The notes under the pieces were generated by a model that worked only from the letters and a program-made list of their open reading frames with translations, did no database searches and had not been told where the DNA came from. Source: Orbilia blumenaviensis (taxonomy: Eukaryota; Ascomycota; Orbiliomycetes; Orbiliales; Orbiliaceae). Taken from it: a stretch of 64,000 nucleotides of DNA. Position numbers and translations under genes: made by a program. Each line of letters starts with the position of its first letter. Position 1 is the stretch's first letter. Location of the stretch: contig JAVHNS010000001.1 of the NCBI GenBank assembly GCA_036872755.1, positions 2,666,001 to 2,730,000 of the forward strand. The letters run 5' to 3'. Of the stretch, positions 47,692-60,580 are shown in pieces.

Positions 47692-50457
47692 TCATTGGCA
47701 GTCAGGTATCTCGAACATATCTTTAAGGGTCAATGCACCTGTTAGCCATCCACGGTTTCGCGGGGTTTCAGATTGGACGCGGATACGGGCCTGGCTTACC
47801 TCCCTGAAATTGCCAAGTTGCTGACTAACTTTGGCGTATACTATGCGATACTGCTCCAAGCTTTGGTGGACGACGTCTTCTTTCGTCAACTCTCCGTTGC
47901 AAATCCGCTTCATGTTCACCTCCATCTGTCAAAAATCATATAAAGTCAGCAACATCCGTAAACTCAATCGATTATATACAGGCCCGAATGTAACTATATC
48001 CAGAATATAAAAAATATATATGTAAAAAAAAAGGGGAGATAGGAACTTACATCCTTCCGAAGAAACGGCTTGCTCAAACTCATATCCGCCGCAATAGTAT
48101 CATACGACTCAACCAATGCCACCCCCAGATTACTAGGAACAAAAACATTCTTACCCCCACCCCCCTCACTCCTCCCACTCCCACCACCACCGCCACCCCT
48201 CCCTCTCCCTCTTCCCCGTCCTCTTCCCCTACCAGCACCAGCACCCCCTCCCCCTCCCGCATTACTCAAGCAGAACACATACTGCCTCTGCTGAATCTTC
48301 TCAATATGCTCCGCCATCGTAGCATCAGTCCCAATCCCATTAGCATCCATAAGAGCAATAAGCTCCGGTTCAGTAAGATACCCCGGCGCCGTAGTCTTCC
48401 CATCCGTCATAGTAACCTCATTCGGCACAAACCTCTCCCCATCCTGATACCTCGGTAACATCTGCGAAGACTCCCATCTGTCCCAGGGATACACATCAAG
48501 ATAATTCCTCTCTAGCACAGTAAGCCCGGATGCATGGAAACCTTCACCACCGTAGTCGAGACTGACGGTTGTGGTTTCTCCGATGGCATCTTTGGAACAG
48601 CAGGCTAGGAAGTGTCTGACCACGAATTCGTAGACTTTTCGTTGGTCGGCGTCTGCGAGGGCTGTTGAGGCGGCGTAGGCTACGGGGTGGATCGGAGGGT
48701 GGGCTTTGTCGTTATGTTTACCACGTCTTGGTTGTTCGAATGCGCCGCCTAGTAAACTATAGCCCAGTATTCCCCGATTTAATAACTACTACTATTGGGA
48801 TATCTCCATTCGAATATGTATTCACTACTCACCCAGTAGCATATGGACCCCAACCCCAATTGCCGGTGTCATTTGTCTGTTTCCCAATCAGATTTTGAAG
48901 GTTGACGGCTTGATCGTATTGATCGGTCTCTGTACGAGGGTAGCTGATAAACCCAGATGTATATAAACCCTCAGCAGCCTGCGAAAGTCATCAGTTAACA
49001 AAAGCCATACATCCCTTCAAAAACCATATATCCATACCTTCATAACCCTCTGCGAATTCATACCAAGAAACCTACTCCCCTGCTTCTGAAGCTCCACGGT
49101 CGTCAAGGGCAGCGGTTTACTATATCCTCACTTAGTACCCTAACCAGAAAAGAAAAGAAGAAGAAGAAGGGGAAGCAAAAGGCGGGAAGATGTAAGGGAG
49201 GAACATACTATTTCCTCGCTGGCTTCCTCGCCACACTCTTAACAAGAGCGTCAGGGCTAGACAAGCAGTTTTCAAACAGCAATACAACAGTCATCCTATC
49301 AAACAACCGTGATCGGTCCCAATTATAAGTCGTCGAAACTCCATCACGGGTATGCATCAACTTCAACGACCAAAACGGCTCCGGCACGAAGTTTTTGACC
49401 CTCATAAACCTGTCGACTACGAATCCAAGTGTGGGGAATTGACAGGATCCTATATGTTTAAAAAAACCTAATATTAGCAAATTTGCATAGTGGTAGAAGG
49501 TAATTCTCATTTTTTATACCGTAGCTTATCAGCGCATCCGAAGCAAGCCCATATCTTCCCTGAAGTTTCAAACTCTGAAACCTGGTTAGTGCAGCTCCGA
49601 TCCTAAGATCAAGCTCCATACGAGCCGCAACAGCCAACGCCTGCTGCTCATCCAAATCCTTCGGATTATGCGCCGCCCGAATGACATGGCTAACCATCCA
49701 AAAAAAAAAAAAAAGTCCACGGTGTTAGCCCAACCCACAGAGGTATATATATAGATATCAAAAAGCGGGATATACGAGAACTCACCTCTTCTCAATATTG
49801 CTAAACTGCGCCCTCTTAACCTGAATCGACGGATTCCCCCTCCTCGCAAAACTCCTAACCTCGGTACCAATATACTCCCCCTCACGATCACAATCCGTCC
49901 AGATGAACAGAATCGTAGCACTCCTCGCTTCCTTTTGAATATTATCCGCAATGCTCTTCTTATCCTGCAACCACAAAAAAAAAATGAGTGTTAGCCTCCA
50001 TCAATACCATTAGAAAGAAGAAAAAAAGGGAAAGGGGGAGATTAAGATACCGACCTTCTCAATATTCTTCTGAATCGGTGCATCAAACAAGTCAACAGGA
50101 TCGCAATCAGACCATTTACGAAACCTATCCATAAAATCAATCTCCTCGGTGTGGCCTTGTACCGAGGTCATAGTGACCTCGCAGTGATTCCACTGATTGA
50201 ATTTATAATCGAAATCATAGTTTCTGATATATTTATTCCCCGTTTGTCTCTAATCATAAAAAAAAAAGACAGAGGAGTTTTGTTAGTAATACATCTTGTT
50301 TGAAGGTATCAAGTTATACATGTATAGCCTGACGAAACAGACATAAGAAAAACACTTGAAGATTGGTACATACCGTCTGAAACCTTCCACCACTAAGATG
50401 CCCAGCAACCGCCTTAGCAACCGAAGACTTCTCTGCGACACAGAGTATCTTAACCAT
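47692..50457 (-). CDS. top3: DNA topoisomerase III
   Basis: Type IA topoisomerase that works with the RecQ helicase and Rmi1 to dissolve recombination intermediates. Multi-exon. It begins MVKILCVAEKSSVAKAVAGHLSGG, the Toprim start, followed by IWTDCDREGEYIG with the metal-binding DxD-like residues. The gate region has SCQFPTLGFVVDRF; the catalytic Tyr lies in GFISYPRTETDQY; later blocks are NDKAHPPIHPV and GIGTDATMAEHIEKIQQRQYV. A Gly/Arg-rich insert (GRGRGRGRG with GGGGG runs, about 48135-48268) interrupts the core fold between QRQYV and FVPSNLGVALVESYD. It ends MFEIPDCQ. The catalytic residues look intact. Confidence 0.95.
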
Positions 50458-51210
50458 ATCTTTTAGCTTTTAGCTTCTGTATTCGTCTTCGAAGCTTAAA
50501 AAAAACCGAGTATTTCTTCTAGAATGTTGAGTGAAGATAGCCTGAAATCCAAGGCGCATCCTAGCTTGGGGGTGAGCGTGAGTGAAGTGAGCTTCTGATG
50601 GAAGGTGCGCGCGTGTTGCTCAGATTGGAAAAACAGGCACGTATTGGGGGGAGCTTCAAAATACAACAAAAGGAAGCTTTTGGATCCTGGTCAACAGCTA
50701 GCGCCCCGAAGCTAGCTAGCTTCCTAGAACAAACTCCTGTTCTCCTCTGATTCAATAATGCAGATCGATCTCGAATGCTTTGTTTATGATTTATAAGATG
50801 CAGAGCCATATACACTACTACTACCCTGCTGATATAACCACACTCACAGACCAAACCCACCAAGTACTAGTTCAAGAGGTAGAAAGGTCGCAACCACAGC
50901 CAGTCGGTAGACACATATACATACAACTTCAACTAATAGCTAAAATTTAATTTTTGAATGAAGAAAAGGGGACAGAGAAGAAGAAGAGAAGAAAAAAAAA
51001 AGAAGAGCTTTGATTATGTAAAAATGGTAGAACGCGAACGGCCAGACAGCACAAAGAAAGAACATCTCCCCAACTTGCTTTTTTCATGTGACCATATTAC
51101 CCTGCTCGCTTTGTTAGGCCCGGTAACCATCATAGCCTTGTATTTTTTTTTATCTATCCTCCCTAAACAACCCAAGAAACGAACCCCCTGAAAGTTCACC
51201 TCACAATCGA
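50458..51210. other. Intergenic: top3 upstream region
   Basis: A 753-bp gap between two minus-strand genes. An A/G-rich stretch lies at 50960-51010. No gene recognised; it holds the top3 promoter. Confidence 0.4.
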
Positions 51211-54115
51211 TCAAGCCGGTTCAGACCAGTCAACTTGATCCGTAGTGCTATCCGTTGCACTTGCATGTGCTATCCTTAATCTCAACCTCAGTGGTGGCTA
51301 AAAAAGAAAACCGAAGGCCGTTAGCAAAAACACTTCCCCTAAAAACACAATCCCAAGGATAAAAAAAAAAATACACACCTTAAGACTCCCCTGCACCTTC
51401 ATCTGCTGCGTGGCCTCCCCCTGCGGCGCCAGCTCCGTGCTACTAATAGGCATCAGCTGCAGCTTCTGACTCTTCGGAACAGCAGCCTGCAGTGAAATCC
51501 CATGCATAGAATCCGTAAAGCTATTATTCTTAAACCTCGCGAGAATGGCAACCAGGCCGTCCGCGTTTCGTTGTAAGCTCAGGGTAATCAGCAGCCCCTT
51601 CTTGTTATACACAGTGTGTGCGTTCGCTGCTGGTGCTGCCTGCTGTTGTTGTTGTGGCTGTGGAGGGGGGCTGGAAAGGCTTGATCCAAGATCTCCTAGT
51701 AAACTACTGGCGGCGGGGCCAGCTGAAGGTCCTGACGGTGCACTGCCGAACAGATCCAGAATATTATTCACAGATGCAGCGGCAGGTGGCGCCTGTGCAG
51801 CTGGAGAAGAAGAAGAACCAAACAAGTTCATGATATCAGCATGTCCATTAGCCTGTGTCGGAGCAGCGATGGGGGCAGAAGAAGTCGCCTCGTCACTGAA
51901 CAAATCCAGTAAATCATCCGCACCAGACTTAGGTTTCGCAGCTGGAACTTTCGTCTTTGCCTTCTTCCCGCCGGCACCCGATTCAGTAAGGGCCCTATCC
52001 TCAGTCCGAGCTTCAGGCGGAGGCATCCTCTCCAAAACACCCCGTCGAACACCATCATGCCCAAACAGATTTCCATACTCAACACTTCGCTGCTGGATTT
52101 CAACATCAAGACTGTCAGAGCTTGATGTCAAAACACGGCGTACTCTCTCGATCTGGCTGGGGTCGGTTATCCTCGTCGTGAGCTTCATCAAACTGGTCAT
52201 GATGTACTCGTGAATAACGCTGTTGACGTATGCGGAATCAAGAATACCCGTCAAGAGATCGATAATATCCGACTCCTTGACATCCTGAACCAATTCCTCT
52301 TCCTCGTAAGCACCACCTTTTAGTAAAAGGTCGCCGTACTCGCCGATAACCCATGCTCCTGCCAAAGTCAACGCCTCCTGTGTGATATCCGTCCGCAGGG
52401 CAGAATACAGCTTCTGAACGGAGTAAGTCTGCAGTTCCGCTTTGCTCGTCGCTATTAAACGAATAAAGCTGGAAAGAATCTGCTCCTTAACGAAGTTACC
52501 GGCCTGTCATCAAAGAAAAAAAAAAAAAAAAAAAAAAAACCCCCATTAGCCACTACACTTCCCAAATCATCATATTGAAAGCTATATATCTCACCAATTT
52601 CAAAACCCTCAAAACAGTATCAATATGCCACCGCTCATTCGGCGCAAACTTCTCCGCCGCAATACAGATCTGAGTCGTCATCGCCGGCTTAAACTCATTA
52701 TTCGCAACCTCCAAGAAAGCCAACAGCTCCCTAACCAAAACCCTGATATTGGTATCATTAATCAGCGTGAACGACAAATCCAACGCCCTCCTCCTAATCG
52801 AAATATCCGGATCCCTCAAACAATCCAATATCGTATTCCTGTGCCTCTGAACAGCATTCGGCTCAAGATTAACCACCTTAATCAAAGTATTCAAAGCAAC
52901 ATATCGGATATTATTATCCTTATTGCTAAGAAACTTGCCAAGAATATTGATACCAAGAACCCTCAGCCCGCTATCGGCATCGATATCCAAGATCGTAAGA
53001 ACGGCTTCGTATAGGATCGAATTCCCCACATTCTTCGAAGAGTCCGTGTTCGTAGCAACCTGCGCCAATATATCATTGATCTGTTCGCTCACCCCGGAAT
53101 CTCCCTTGCCCATAACTCTTAACAACTGAAGTATCTTAACCTGAAGGAATGGGTCCGTGATACCAGTAACATCATGTTCCGGCGCATACCCCGCTGTCGT
53201 CAACGCCTTCAATTGCTTCACCAAAACCGGTGTGTACGTCTTAAACTGCTCAACAAGATCCGGGTCGTGAATGCAGAGATCGATAATCAACGTCAGACCG
53301 CACAGTAAAACTCCGTGATTCCTATCCTGCAAGAGCAGCTTCGTCTTCTCGATGAAATGCTCTTGAAGATCCGGAACCTTTCGTATTATCCTCATCGCGC
53401 AGAGCGCCGCCTTCTTCCGTATGTATGGATTCGCCGTTGATAGCAGGCCTTCGATCTCCTGGAACAAATCTCGTGCCATTTCCGTCGATGCGATGTTTCC
53501 GAGAGTGCACAGTGCCAGTCCGACGACGTATTGATTGCTATGGTTCAAATCACTACAACCAAAACCCTCCCATCAGCTCCACAACCACTAAGAACCTATA
53601 AGAAAGCCACCTCAAACGTACTTCTTGAGAGAATTCGTAACCAGCGTCAAAACCTCCTGATTCTCATCCAGCAACAACATAGTCCCAAGGTACCCCAGTC
53701 GTTTATCGGCGAACCGTGGCGAAGCTAAGAGCTTGAGACACTCGATCTGGCCGAAATGTGTCCTCTCACCGAGCGTGAATAGATAGAGAAGCTTCGCAAC
53801 ATTATTGCGACTATCCCAGCAACATTTAGCATTGACCCTTCCCGAGGAAAGATTTTGCGATTCGAGTAAAAAAATAAAAGGGGATTAATACCGGACCGAA
53901 GAATCTGCAGACTCTTCTCGAAATGAAGCTCGAATAGCTGCGCTTTCCTTCTGGATAACAGCTCTCTCGTCGGCAATAGTCTTCGATGCGCGCACAGCTC
54001 TAATGAATTGCTTCACTAAACAAAACATGTCAGGAACTCTCCCATACCACATACTAAAAAAAAAAAAAAAAAAGAGTGAATACTCACAAGAGCTCTGTGA
54101 GAAATTGAACGTCAT
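51211..54115 (-). CDS. apl4: AP-1 clathrin adaptor complex subunit gamma
   Basis: Large subunit of the trans-Golgi/endosome clathrin adaptor. It starts MTFNFSQSS joined by a short intron to [22 protein letters not shown]; the long armadillo-like trunk follows ([92 protein letters not shown]). The hinge has [16 protein letters not shown] and MNLFG repeats, typical clathrin-box-like sequences, and a poly-Q stretch. The gamma ear at the C-terminus ([14 protein letters not shown]) ends in [15 protein letters not shown] and WSEPA on a last small exon. The ear and trunk patterns distinguish it from alpha, delta and epsilon. Confidence 0.95.
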
Positions 54116-56008
54116 GATGTTCCCAGCTTCAAAAGAAAAGAAAGAAAAAACAACCTCAGCAAGAGGTCGTTCTCAGTATTCTACCAATGATAATGTCGTC
54201 CACGAAAAACCGCCTTTAAGCAGGGGGAAGAAAGGCTTCTAATCCAGACAGGCCGCTTTTATCTCTCTTTCTCGTGTGTATGCGTCTTTGGTGTTTCCGG
54301 TGCGTGGGGTGGGGTTCGCAAACGTGTTTCTATGGAGTGTAAGTTCAGCCGACATACGGGATTTTTATGTATATGGTGTCGTCGACGACAAGCTGTTTGC
54401 TTTTTGGGGGGGGAGAGGGTTAAGGGAGCTAGCCAGACAGCAGAGCCTCCGGAGAAAAGCTTACGGCGAAGGTGGTCACAGAGTTCGGTCCTATGCCGAG
54501 TCCGTTAAAGGAAGAACGGGGGGGTTTTCGTAAGACGGGAGGAATGAAGGAAAGGTATATCGGTTCTGATCGCGATAAGAGTCGTGGAATGGCAAGCAAA
54601 ACGTATGGTAGGCTGGCGGGTGGGAGAGGTCAGGTTGCGGTTTGGAGCTTCCAGGGTTCTCCCGAATTGGGTAGTGGAAATACCACATCTACCTTACCAC
54701 GAATTCGTGTTGTCAGTCATCATATATCTATTTACAGCCAGCTTGCGAAAAATCGAAAACGAAGCTTGACTATACTAATTTTTAACTCCTCAACCCGAGT
54801 GTTCGACTTAAAGGTATATCTTTAACTACCAAATTAATCATTCCTGTACTTGGCTGAAAACCACTGTAGTAGGTGAATATACCGAATCTTCGAATGTATA
54901 CCATTAACATCTACATCAACGAACACTCTACGAAGACTGTCCCCAAAGGCTACCTAACATAAGACTACTATAACCGGATGCTAACTTCTACGTGAGGAAT
55001 TTCTCGATAACCACAAGCCTCCGGAGCCCATGGGCATAGGCATAACTATCCATATACCATATACCTTTCCCCCCAAATCCAGAACCCGCAAATCAACCTA
55101 TAACACTACCAACCCCACAACCTCAGCAGACCATCTGGGGTATACCTTCTAGGTGCCCCTGGATTTCTTTCAAAAACTAGCTATAGAAATGGGGAGCAAT
55201 ATATCTATCTAATACATAGTTAGGGAAGGTTTGAGATGGGTGCACGGTCTCGTTTGAGACAAATTTACAAATTTTTGGATTTGCGGATATGAAAGGGGAG
55301 ACCTCCACATAAATACCTAGGTAGGTAGTATATTACCATCATCATCAAAACCGACATATCATTCATATCATATCATATCATTCTGCTCGAAGAAAAAAAA
55401 AGATCTCATATCAATATCGCCCTCCTAACAATAACCTTCCCTCCCAAAAAGCCCTCCACCAGGACCTTCAACAAAAAGGGATATCCTATCTTATACTATA
55501 CTATTAATTTTTTCGGTTGCAGGTTGAATCATAAAAAAGCGAGAGTAGTAGGAAATAGAAAGAAAAAAACCGGAAAAAACGAGGAGTATAAACAAGTAAA
55601 GAGCCAACGCTAGCTATCAAAAACGCCTTTGTTCTGTCTGAGTTAAGGAAATCGTATCGAAGGAGACGAACGGAGAAGTAAGGTAGAGGTGGAAGTAGAG
55701 GTAGAGGGCGGAAACGAAAGATAATAGAGGCAGAAGGATCATCAGAGGGCGAGGGAATAGAATAGAGGGAGGTGATGGATGGATGGATGGATGGATGGAT
55801 GGATGGATCGCGTTCCAAAAAGCCAGCACAAAAGGTTTATATCTCTCACTGTACCACCAAACGTGAAAAATCGGGTGAGAAAAGGGATAATAAAAGAGAA
55901 AGAGAATAGGCCTCGCCAAAAAAAGAGACAAAAACAATGAACTTTGATTTCCTTGTCCCACAGATATAAAAAAAAGACCGTCAGTTCGAGGATGGGCATA
56001 TAAGCAAC
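54116..56008. other. Gene-free stretch with a GGAT tetranucleotide repeat
   Basis: 1.9 kb between apl4 and grr1, both minus. It should hold the apl4 promoter. A (GGAT)n microsatellite sits at about 55774-55807. Open frames at 54276-54825 and 55504-55999 look like chance readings or low complexity. No gene recognised. Confidence 0.45.
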
Positions 56009-57989
56009 CTATTCCTCCTGTATTTCCTCTTCCTCATCATCGTCATCCTCTTCATCAACAAGACCGGGGTCCTGTTCCTCTCTATCGTCGTAATACGCTT
56101 GATCGGGTGCCAGGTTGCCGTTGGTGCGCGATAGATGATTGAGATGGTTGCGGAGCTTACCCACACCGGCTCCACTAAAGACGCAGAAAACAGCCCTTTG
56201 GTGTTCGTTAAACTCTATCCAAAAAAAAGCAAAACCCATGATTAGTAAGATATTTTTTTAGAAGATATAGGATTGCGGGGGAAAAAGGCTGTCTTACCAT
56301 TTGGTGGTGGTCGACAGTAACGAGTTAGATCCTTGCGGAGGAAACAAACGACCCCGGTCAAACTGAGATGGGTGAGCTTGGTACACGAATTGATCAATTC
56401 ATGAATACCCTATATAGTTTGTCAGCTTCACAAAACCCAAAGCTAAATAATGTGAGTAAGGAAACGGCAACATACATCAACAGTAAGATTCGTGCAATAA
56501 GAAAGATGAACCCTCTCCAACGCACACGGATGCGACCTGGTCGAATGCACCAACGCCATCAACGACCTATCGGTGATATTGCTACATTTCACCAAGCCAA
56601 TCCTTCGAAGTTTCGGCAGCGTAGCAAGCTGTGTAATACTCCGATCCGTCAACCGCTGACAGCATGCAAGATCAATATATCTGATCCGATTGCAAGCTCT
56701 TATCAGCTGTATGATAGCTTGGTCGGTCAGCTGCGTGCAGTGCCCGAGATGCAGATAATGCAGGTTTTTAGTCAGCTTGGTGATCGCGGTGACCGCACGA
56801 TCTGTGATAAGTCTGCATTTCGCCAAAACGAGGTTTCGTAGTCTGGGTGCGATTTCGACAATATGCTCAACACTATCATCGGTCAACTTATCGCAATTGG
56901 TGAGGTCGAGGATTCGCAGACTTTCGTATGGCCGCTGGGGGATCCCCGTGAATGCAGCATCCGTCAATAGATCGCAATGGCCAAGGCGTAGCTCCCGAAG
57001 GTGTGATAGTTTCCAGAATATATCGAGTACCGCTTGGTTGGTGATCTTGTTGACTTTGTGGAGGTCGAGTTCGAGGAGGTTGGGACAGTATTTCGTAAAG
57101 GCCATGACGCTCTCATTCGTGATTTGATCGCACTCGTTCAGTTTGAGCTACATCACAAAGCTCCTATATCAGTAAAAAAGAAATCCCATAAAAGCCCCTC
57201 GCCAGTCCCAGCATACAATCTAGAATCTAGAATTTAATATCTTACCCGCTTGAGATGTGTACAATTGGCAGCAACAGCAACCATCGAAGAATCCGTCGTC
57301 TTCTTACACTCCGTAATATTCAACCCTTGAAGCCTCTTGCAATTCTGAGCAATCACATTCATCGAAAGATCCGTAACACCGAACAAGCCAGACAAGTCGA
57401 GAGCCAACAATCTAGGATTATTCTCCAGAACACCCATGATGCTAGTATCGGTGACCTGGGCGCAGTTGGTCAACGTCAACCGTTCGAGCCTATTACAGGC
57501 TGCCAAAGCCAAAACGGTCCCGTCGTTAAGGGTATCAGTCAGAGTCGTAAGGTTCAGACGTTTGATGAGCGAAGGATAAGGAAAACTCGGCTGTTCCATC
57601 TGTATCGTTTTAGCCAGACTCTCAAGGCTTTTGAATTTCGATATATAAGGCCGGATCCACAGCAGCTCCACAGCACATCTCGCCCACGACTTGCAGACAA
57701 AGACACATGATTGAAGGTCTTGAGGTGAAGCAAGCCGTCCGAAGATGGCGAACAGAAGCTCTGGGGGTAAGTAAGCAGTCGGCGAGACCTTCATATCCTC
57801 GAATTCTTTCAGCTCTTCATCCTCGGCTTCTCTCCCATCATCGACTATAGAAGTGGAGCTATCATTCGCAGACTGCTGGAAGAAGTCGTTCTCGAGCTCA
57901 TCCTGTACGTTCCTCTCGGGGCTCCCGGTACTGCTCGAATAGTCGTAACGAGACGGGTCTCGTGCTGTCTGTATTCTTGCAGAAGTCAT
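56009..57989 (-). CDS. grr1: SCF ubiquitin ligase F-box/LRR protein Grr1
   Basis: Substrate receptor of an SCF E3 ligase; in yeast it couples glucose signalling and the cell cycle to degradation of cyclins and Mth1. It begins MTSARIQTARDPSRY with a disordered acidic head, the F-box (LPPELLFAIFGRLASPQDLQSCVFVCKSWARCAVELLW), then a run of about twelve cysteine-containing leucine-rich repeats (LERLTLTNCAQVTDTSI, LQGLNITECKKTTDSSM, LRILDLTNCDKLTDDSV, LHYLHLGHCTQLTDQAI). The C-terminus has FNEHQRAVFCVFSGAGVG and an acidic tail of D/E ending IQEE. Four or five exons; frame is kept across KR/LKLNECDQ and TVD/GIHELINS. Confidence 0.95.
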
Positions 57990-60580
57990 GACGGGAGGGA
58001 GGGATGTCGATTTAGGATTGGCGGGAGCGAGGGAGGGAAGGATGCCTATGTTAGGCGGGCTACTATGAGCGGGATCTGTCTCAAACCCTCAGTTGAGCAA
58101 ACACCAAGGTCAAAATCAAAATCGATGGGGTGACTCTGGTGGATTTTCAACAAGCCTAAGATCAGGCAGGGTATGTAAGGATGTGTATGGAGGGTGTGTA
58201 TGGCTTTGGGATGTGATGTGTGTGTGAAGGATTCGTGCGTGGAAGTCGGGTCGAACAAGCGAAGGAATTGGGGCCGTGCTCGTTCCGTGGTGGTGGGTGG
58301 ATGGGGCGGATGGTGGTGGTGGTGGTGGTTGTGGTTGTGGTTGTGGTGGCGGGCTTGTCTTGGGAAAGATGGTCGAAAGATCCAGCTGCTGCAGTACAAC
58401 GAGGCTCGGTAGTTGGCCGGGGAGAGGAGAGGAGAGAGGAGAGAGAAGAGAGAAGAGGAGAGGAGAGGAGGAGAAGAGATAGATAGATAGATAGATAAGA
58501 TATTCCACAAGTACCAAGTGGCAGCCGACAAGAAGAGACGTAGGAGAAGAATCCGAAAGATGAAGTCTAGGGATATTAGACCAGGTTTAGATGACCAAGC
58601 AACCAAAAAAGATGAGACCGATCGGGTTCGATGGACGTTAACGTTGAGGAATTTTCGATGTTCTGCTTTAGGGATGTCGGATATTTTTTGGTTTGGTAAG
58701 CGGGGGGGGTTCTTTCCTTTTGGCTGGCTGGCTGGCTGGTTGGCTCAACTGAGGGGGGAATTATATTGGTTGAAAAGGCCAGGCCAGGCAAGGCAAGGTA
58801 AGGCAAAGCTGGGCTGGGCGGGCTGGCTGGCTGGGCTGGGCTGGGCTGGGCTGTGGTGAGTTAAACCCCCCCGCCCAAGACCTGCTGTGGTGCTGCCGCC
58901 GCCGCCGCTGCTGTGTGGAACAAGCGGGCGGTGAGGTAAGCTGGGCGTCTACCTATTGGTAGCTCTGGTATACCAGCTATGTGTTATAGGTGCTACCCTG
59001 CGTGCCTGCCAGCCTACAATCAAATCAATTTAAATTTCGAACGGAATCCAGCCCTTCTTTGGATTTAAAATTTATTCCATTCGAATTCTCCACAGCCTCA
59101 GATCCGATCCCAGAATCGATTCCAGTGCAGTCTGGCCAGATGAAACGTGTATAACCCGTGTATCAACATTATCTATAAACGTCCGCACTACATCTCAATA
59201 CCGTTCTAATAATCATTACCACATTGACACCTATATCGATTCCGTATTAATATCACCCCGATTCCCAGCACAGTATATACTTAATTAAACAAAATTACAA
59301 CCGAATCTAATAGTCCTATAATTACCTACCTAATTGCCAATTAACCACTTTATATATCTCCTATATATATAAATTACACTCACTAACCACACTAATATAC
59401 TACTCTACCAGCCTACTCCCAATTACCAATCTTACAAGTTCCTAAGGAAAGCAGGCTAATTTGTCCTATATATTACACCCCGAGAGCAGCCTCACTCCAA
59501 GATCCAGATCTAGACCTTCTCACCGCCCCCACAAAGTACTGGCATACGTATATATCTACCTAATATATACTTAGATACTACCTATATCCTAATAATTACA
59601 ATCTGTTCGCATTGCCGTTTGTCCAACCTAACTGAGCACTTTTTTTAAAATATCTGGTGGGTTATATATGGGTTAACGTTATGGTTGCCCAGATTCGGAC
59701 AGAACAGACAGACAAGCCCAAGCAAGCTTGATTAAGATATAGGTATCGATAATTAGTTGATTAATTAGCCCTCTCAACTTAATTAGGACCGAGCCTTCGA
59801 AACCCCACTGTTAGATCACATATATATGTGATTTACCCTTCAGATTGGCCTTTTTATATTTAATTTTTTCGACATGGCATGCATGCATGCATGCAGCATT
59901 CCCATTCAACCGACGATGACGGTACTTACAAAAAAACGGCAGGGCAGCTCACAAGGAAAAATAACAATAATGATAAATAGGCACATGTACGGCATCAGCA
60001 TCATCATCAGCAGGAACACATATGCACACTAGAAAAGTACCTAAAGTAAGTAAAGTAAAGAAGGCCTTAAAGAAAGAGAAGGGGGAGAAAAAGTAGGAAG
60101 AAAAAAAAGGAAGAAGCTTTTCATTTCGAGGTTTTTTGTAACATAGACATGACACAGTTTTGATAGAGCTATAGAGAGGGAAGAAAAAAAAAAGTAATGG
60201 ACACACTTTGATCGAGCCATCTAGGGACCAGGGTACGTCGATGAGGATTAGAGCCTTTTTTTTTTTTTTGTAAAAAAAAAATTCCGTCTTAGACAGCTCG
60301 TTGGTAGGCAAAAAAGTGAATGAGGCAAAAAACCCGTCGACAGGAGAGAGATAGTTATAGAGTAGTAATAACAGTAGTAGGAAAGGAAGTAGTAAGGAAA
60401 TATAAATAATAATAAAAGGAAAAAGAGTAAAAAGGAAAGAGAAGGCTCCAAGTTAATTCAGATAAGTTGGTCTCCAGTCCATAGTTAATAGCAGTTGGGC
60501 CTTATGTAGCTTAAGCTTTCTTCGGTAGCGGTAAACAAAAATACAGCTACACCCCCGCCGATATGTGTGTATGTGTCAGT
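57990..60580. other. Long grr1 upstream region, repeat-rich then AT-rich
   Basis: 2.6 kb with no recognisable gene. 58290-58345 is GGT/TGG rich, 58420-58500 a GGAGA and GATA repeat, 58725-58855 GGCTG/GGGCTGG repeats, and 58895-58915 GCC/GCT repeats. From about 58990 to 59870 the sequence is strongly AT-rich with many TATA-like words. A (CATG)n palindrome lies at about 59876-59896. Part is surely the grr1 promoter and leader; the rest is unexplained. Confidence 0.45.

Noticed and set aside
59876..59896. CATG repeat palindrome as a regulatory cruciform
   Set aside because: A simple tetranucleotide microsatellite is sufficient explanation; no other support.
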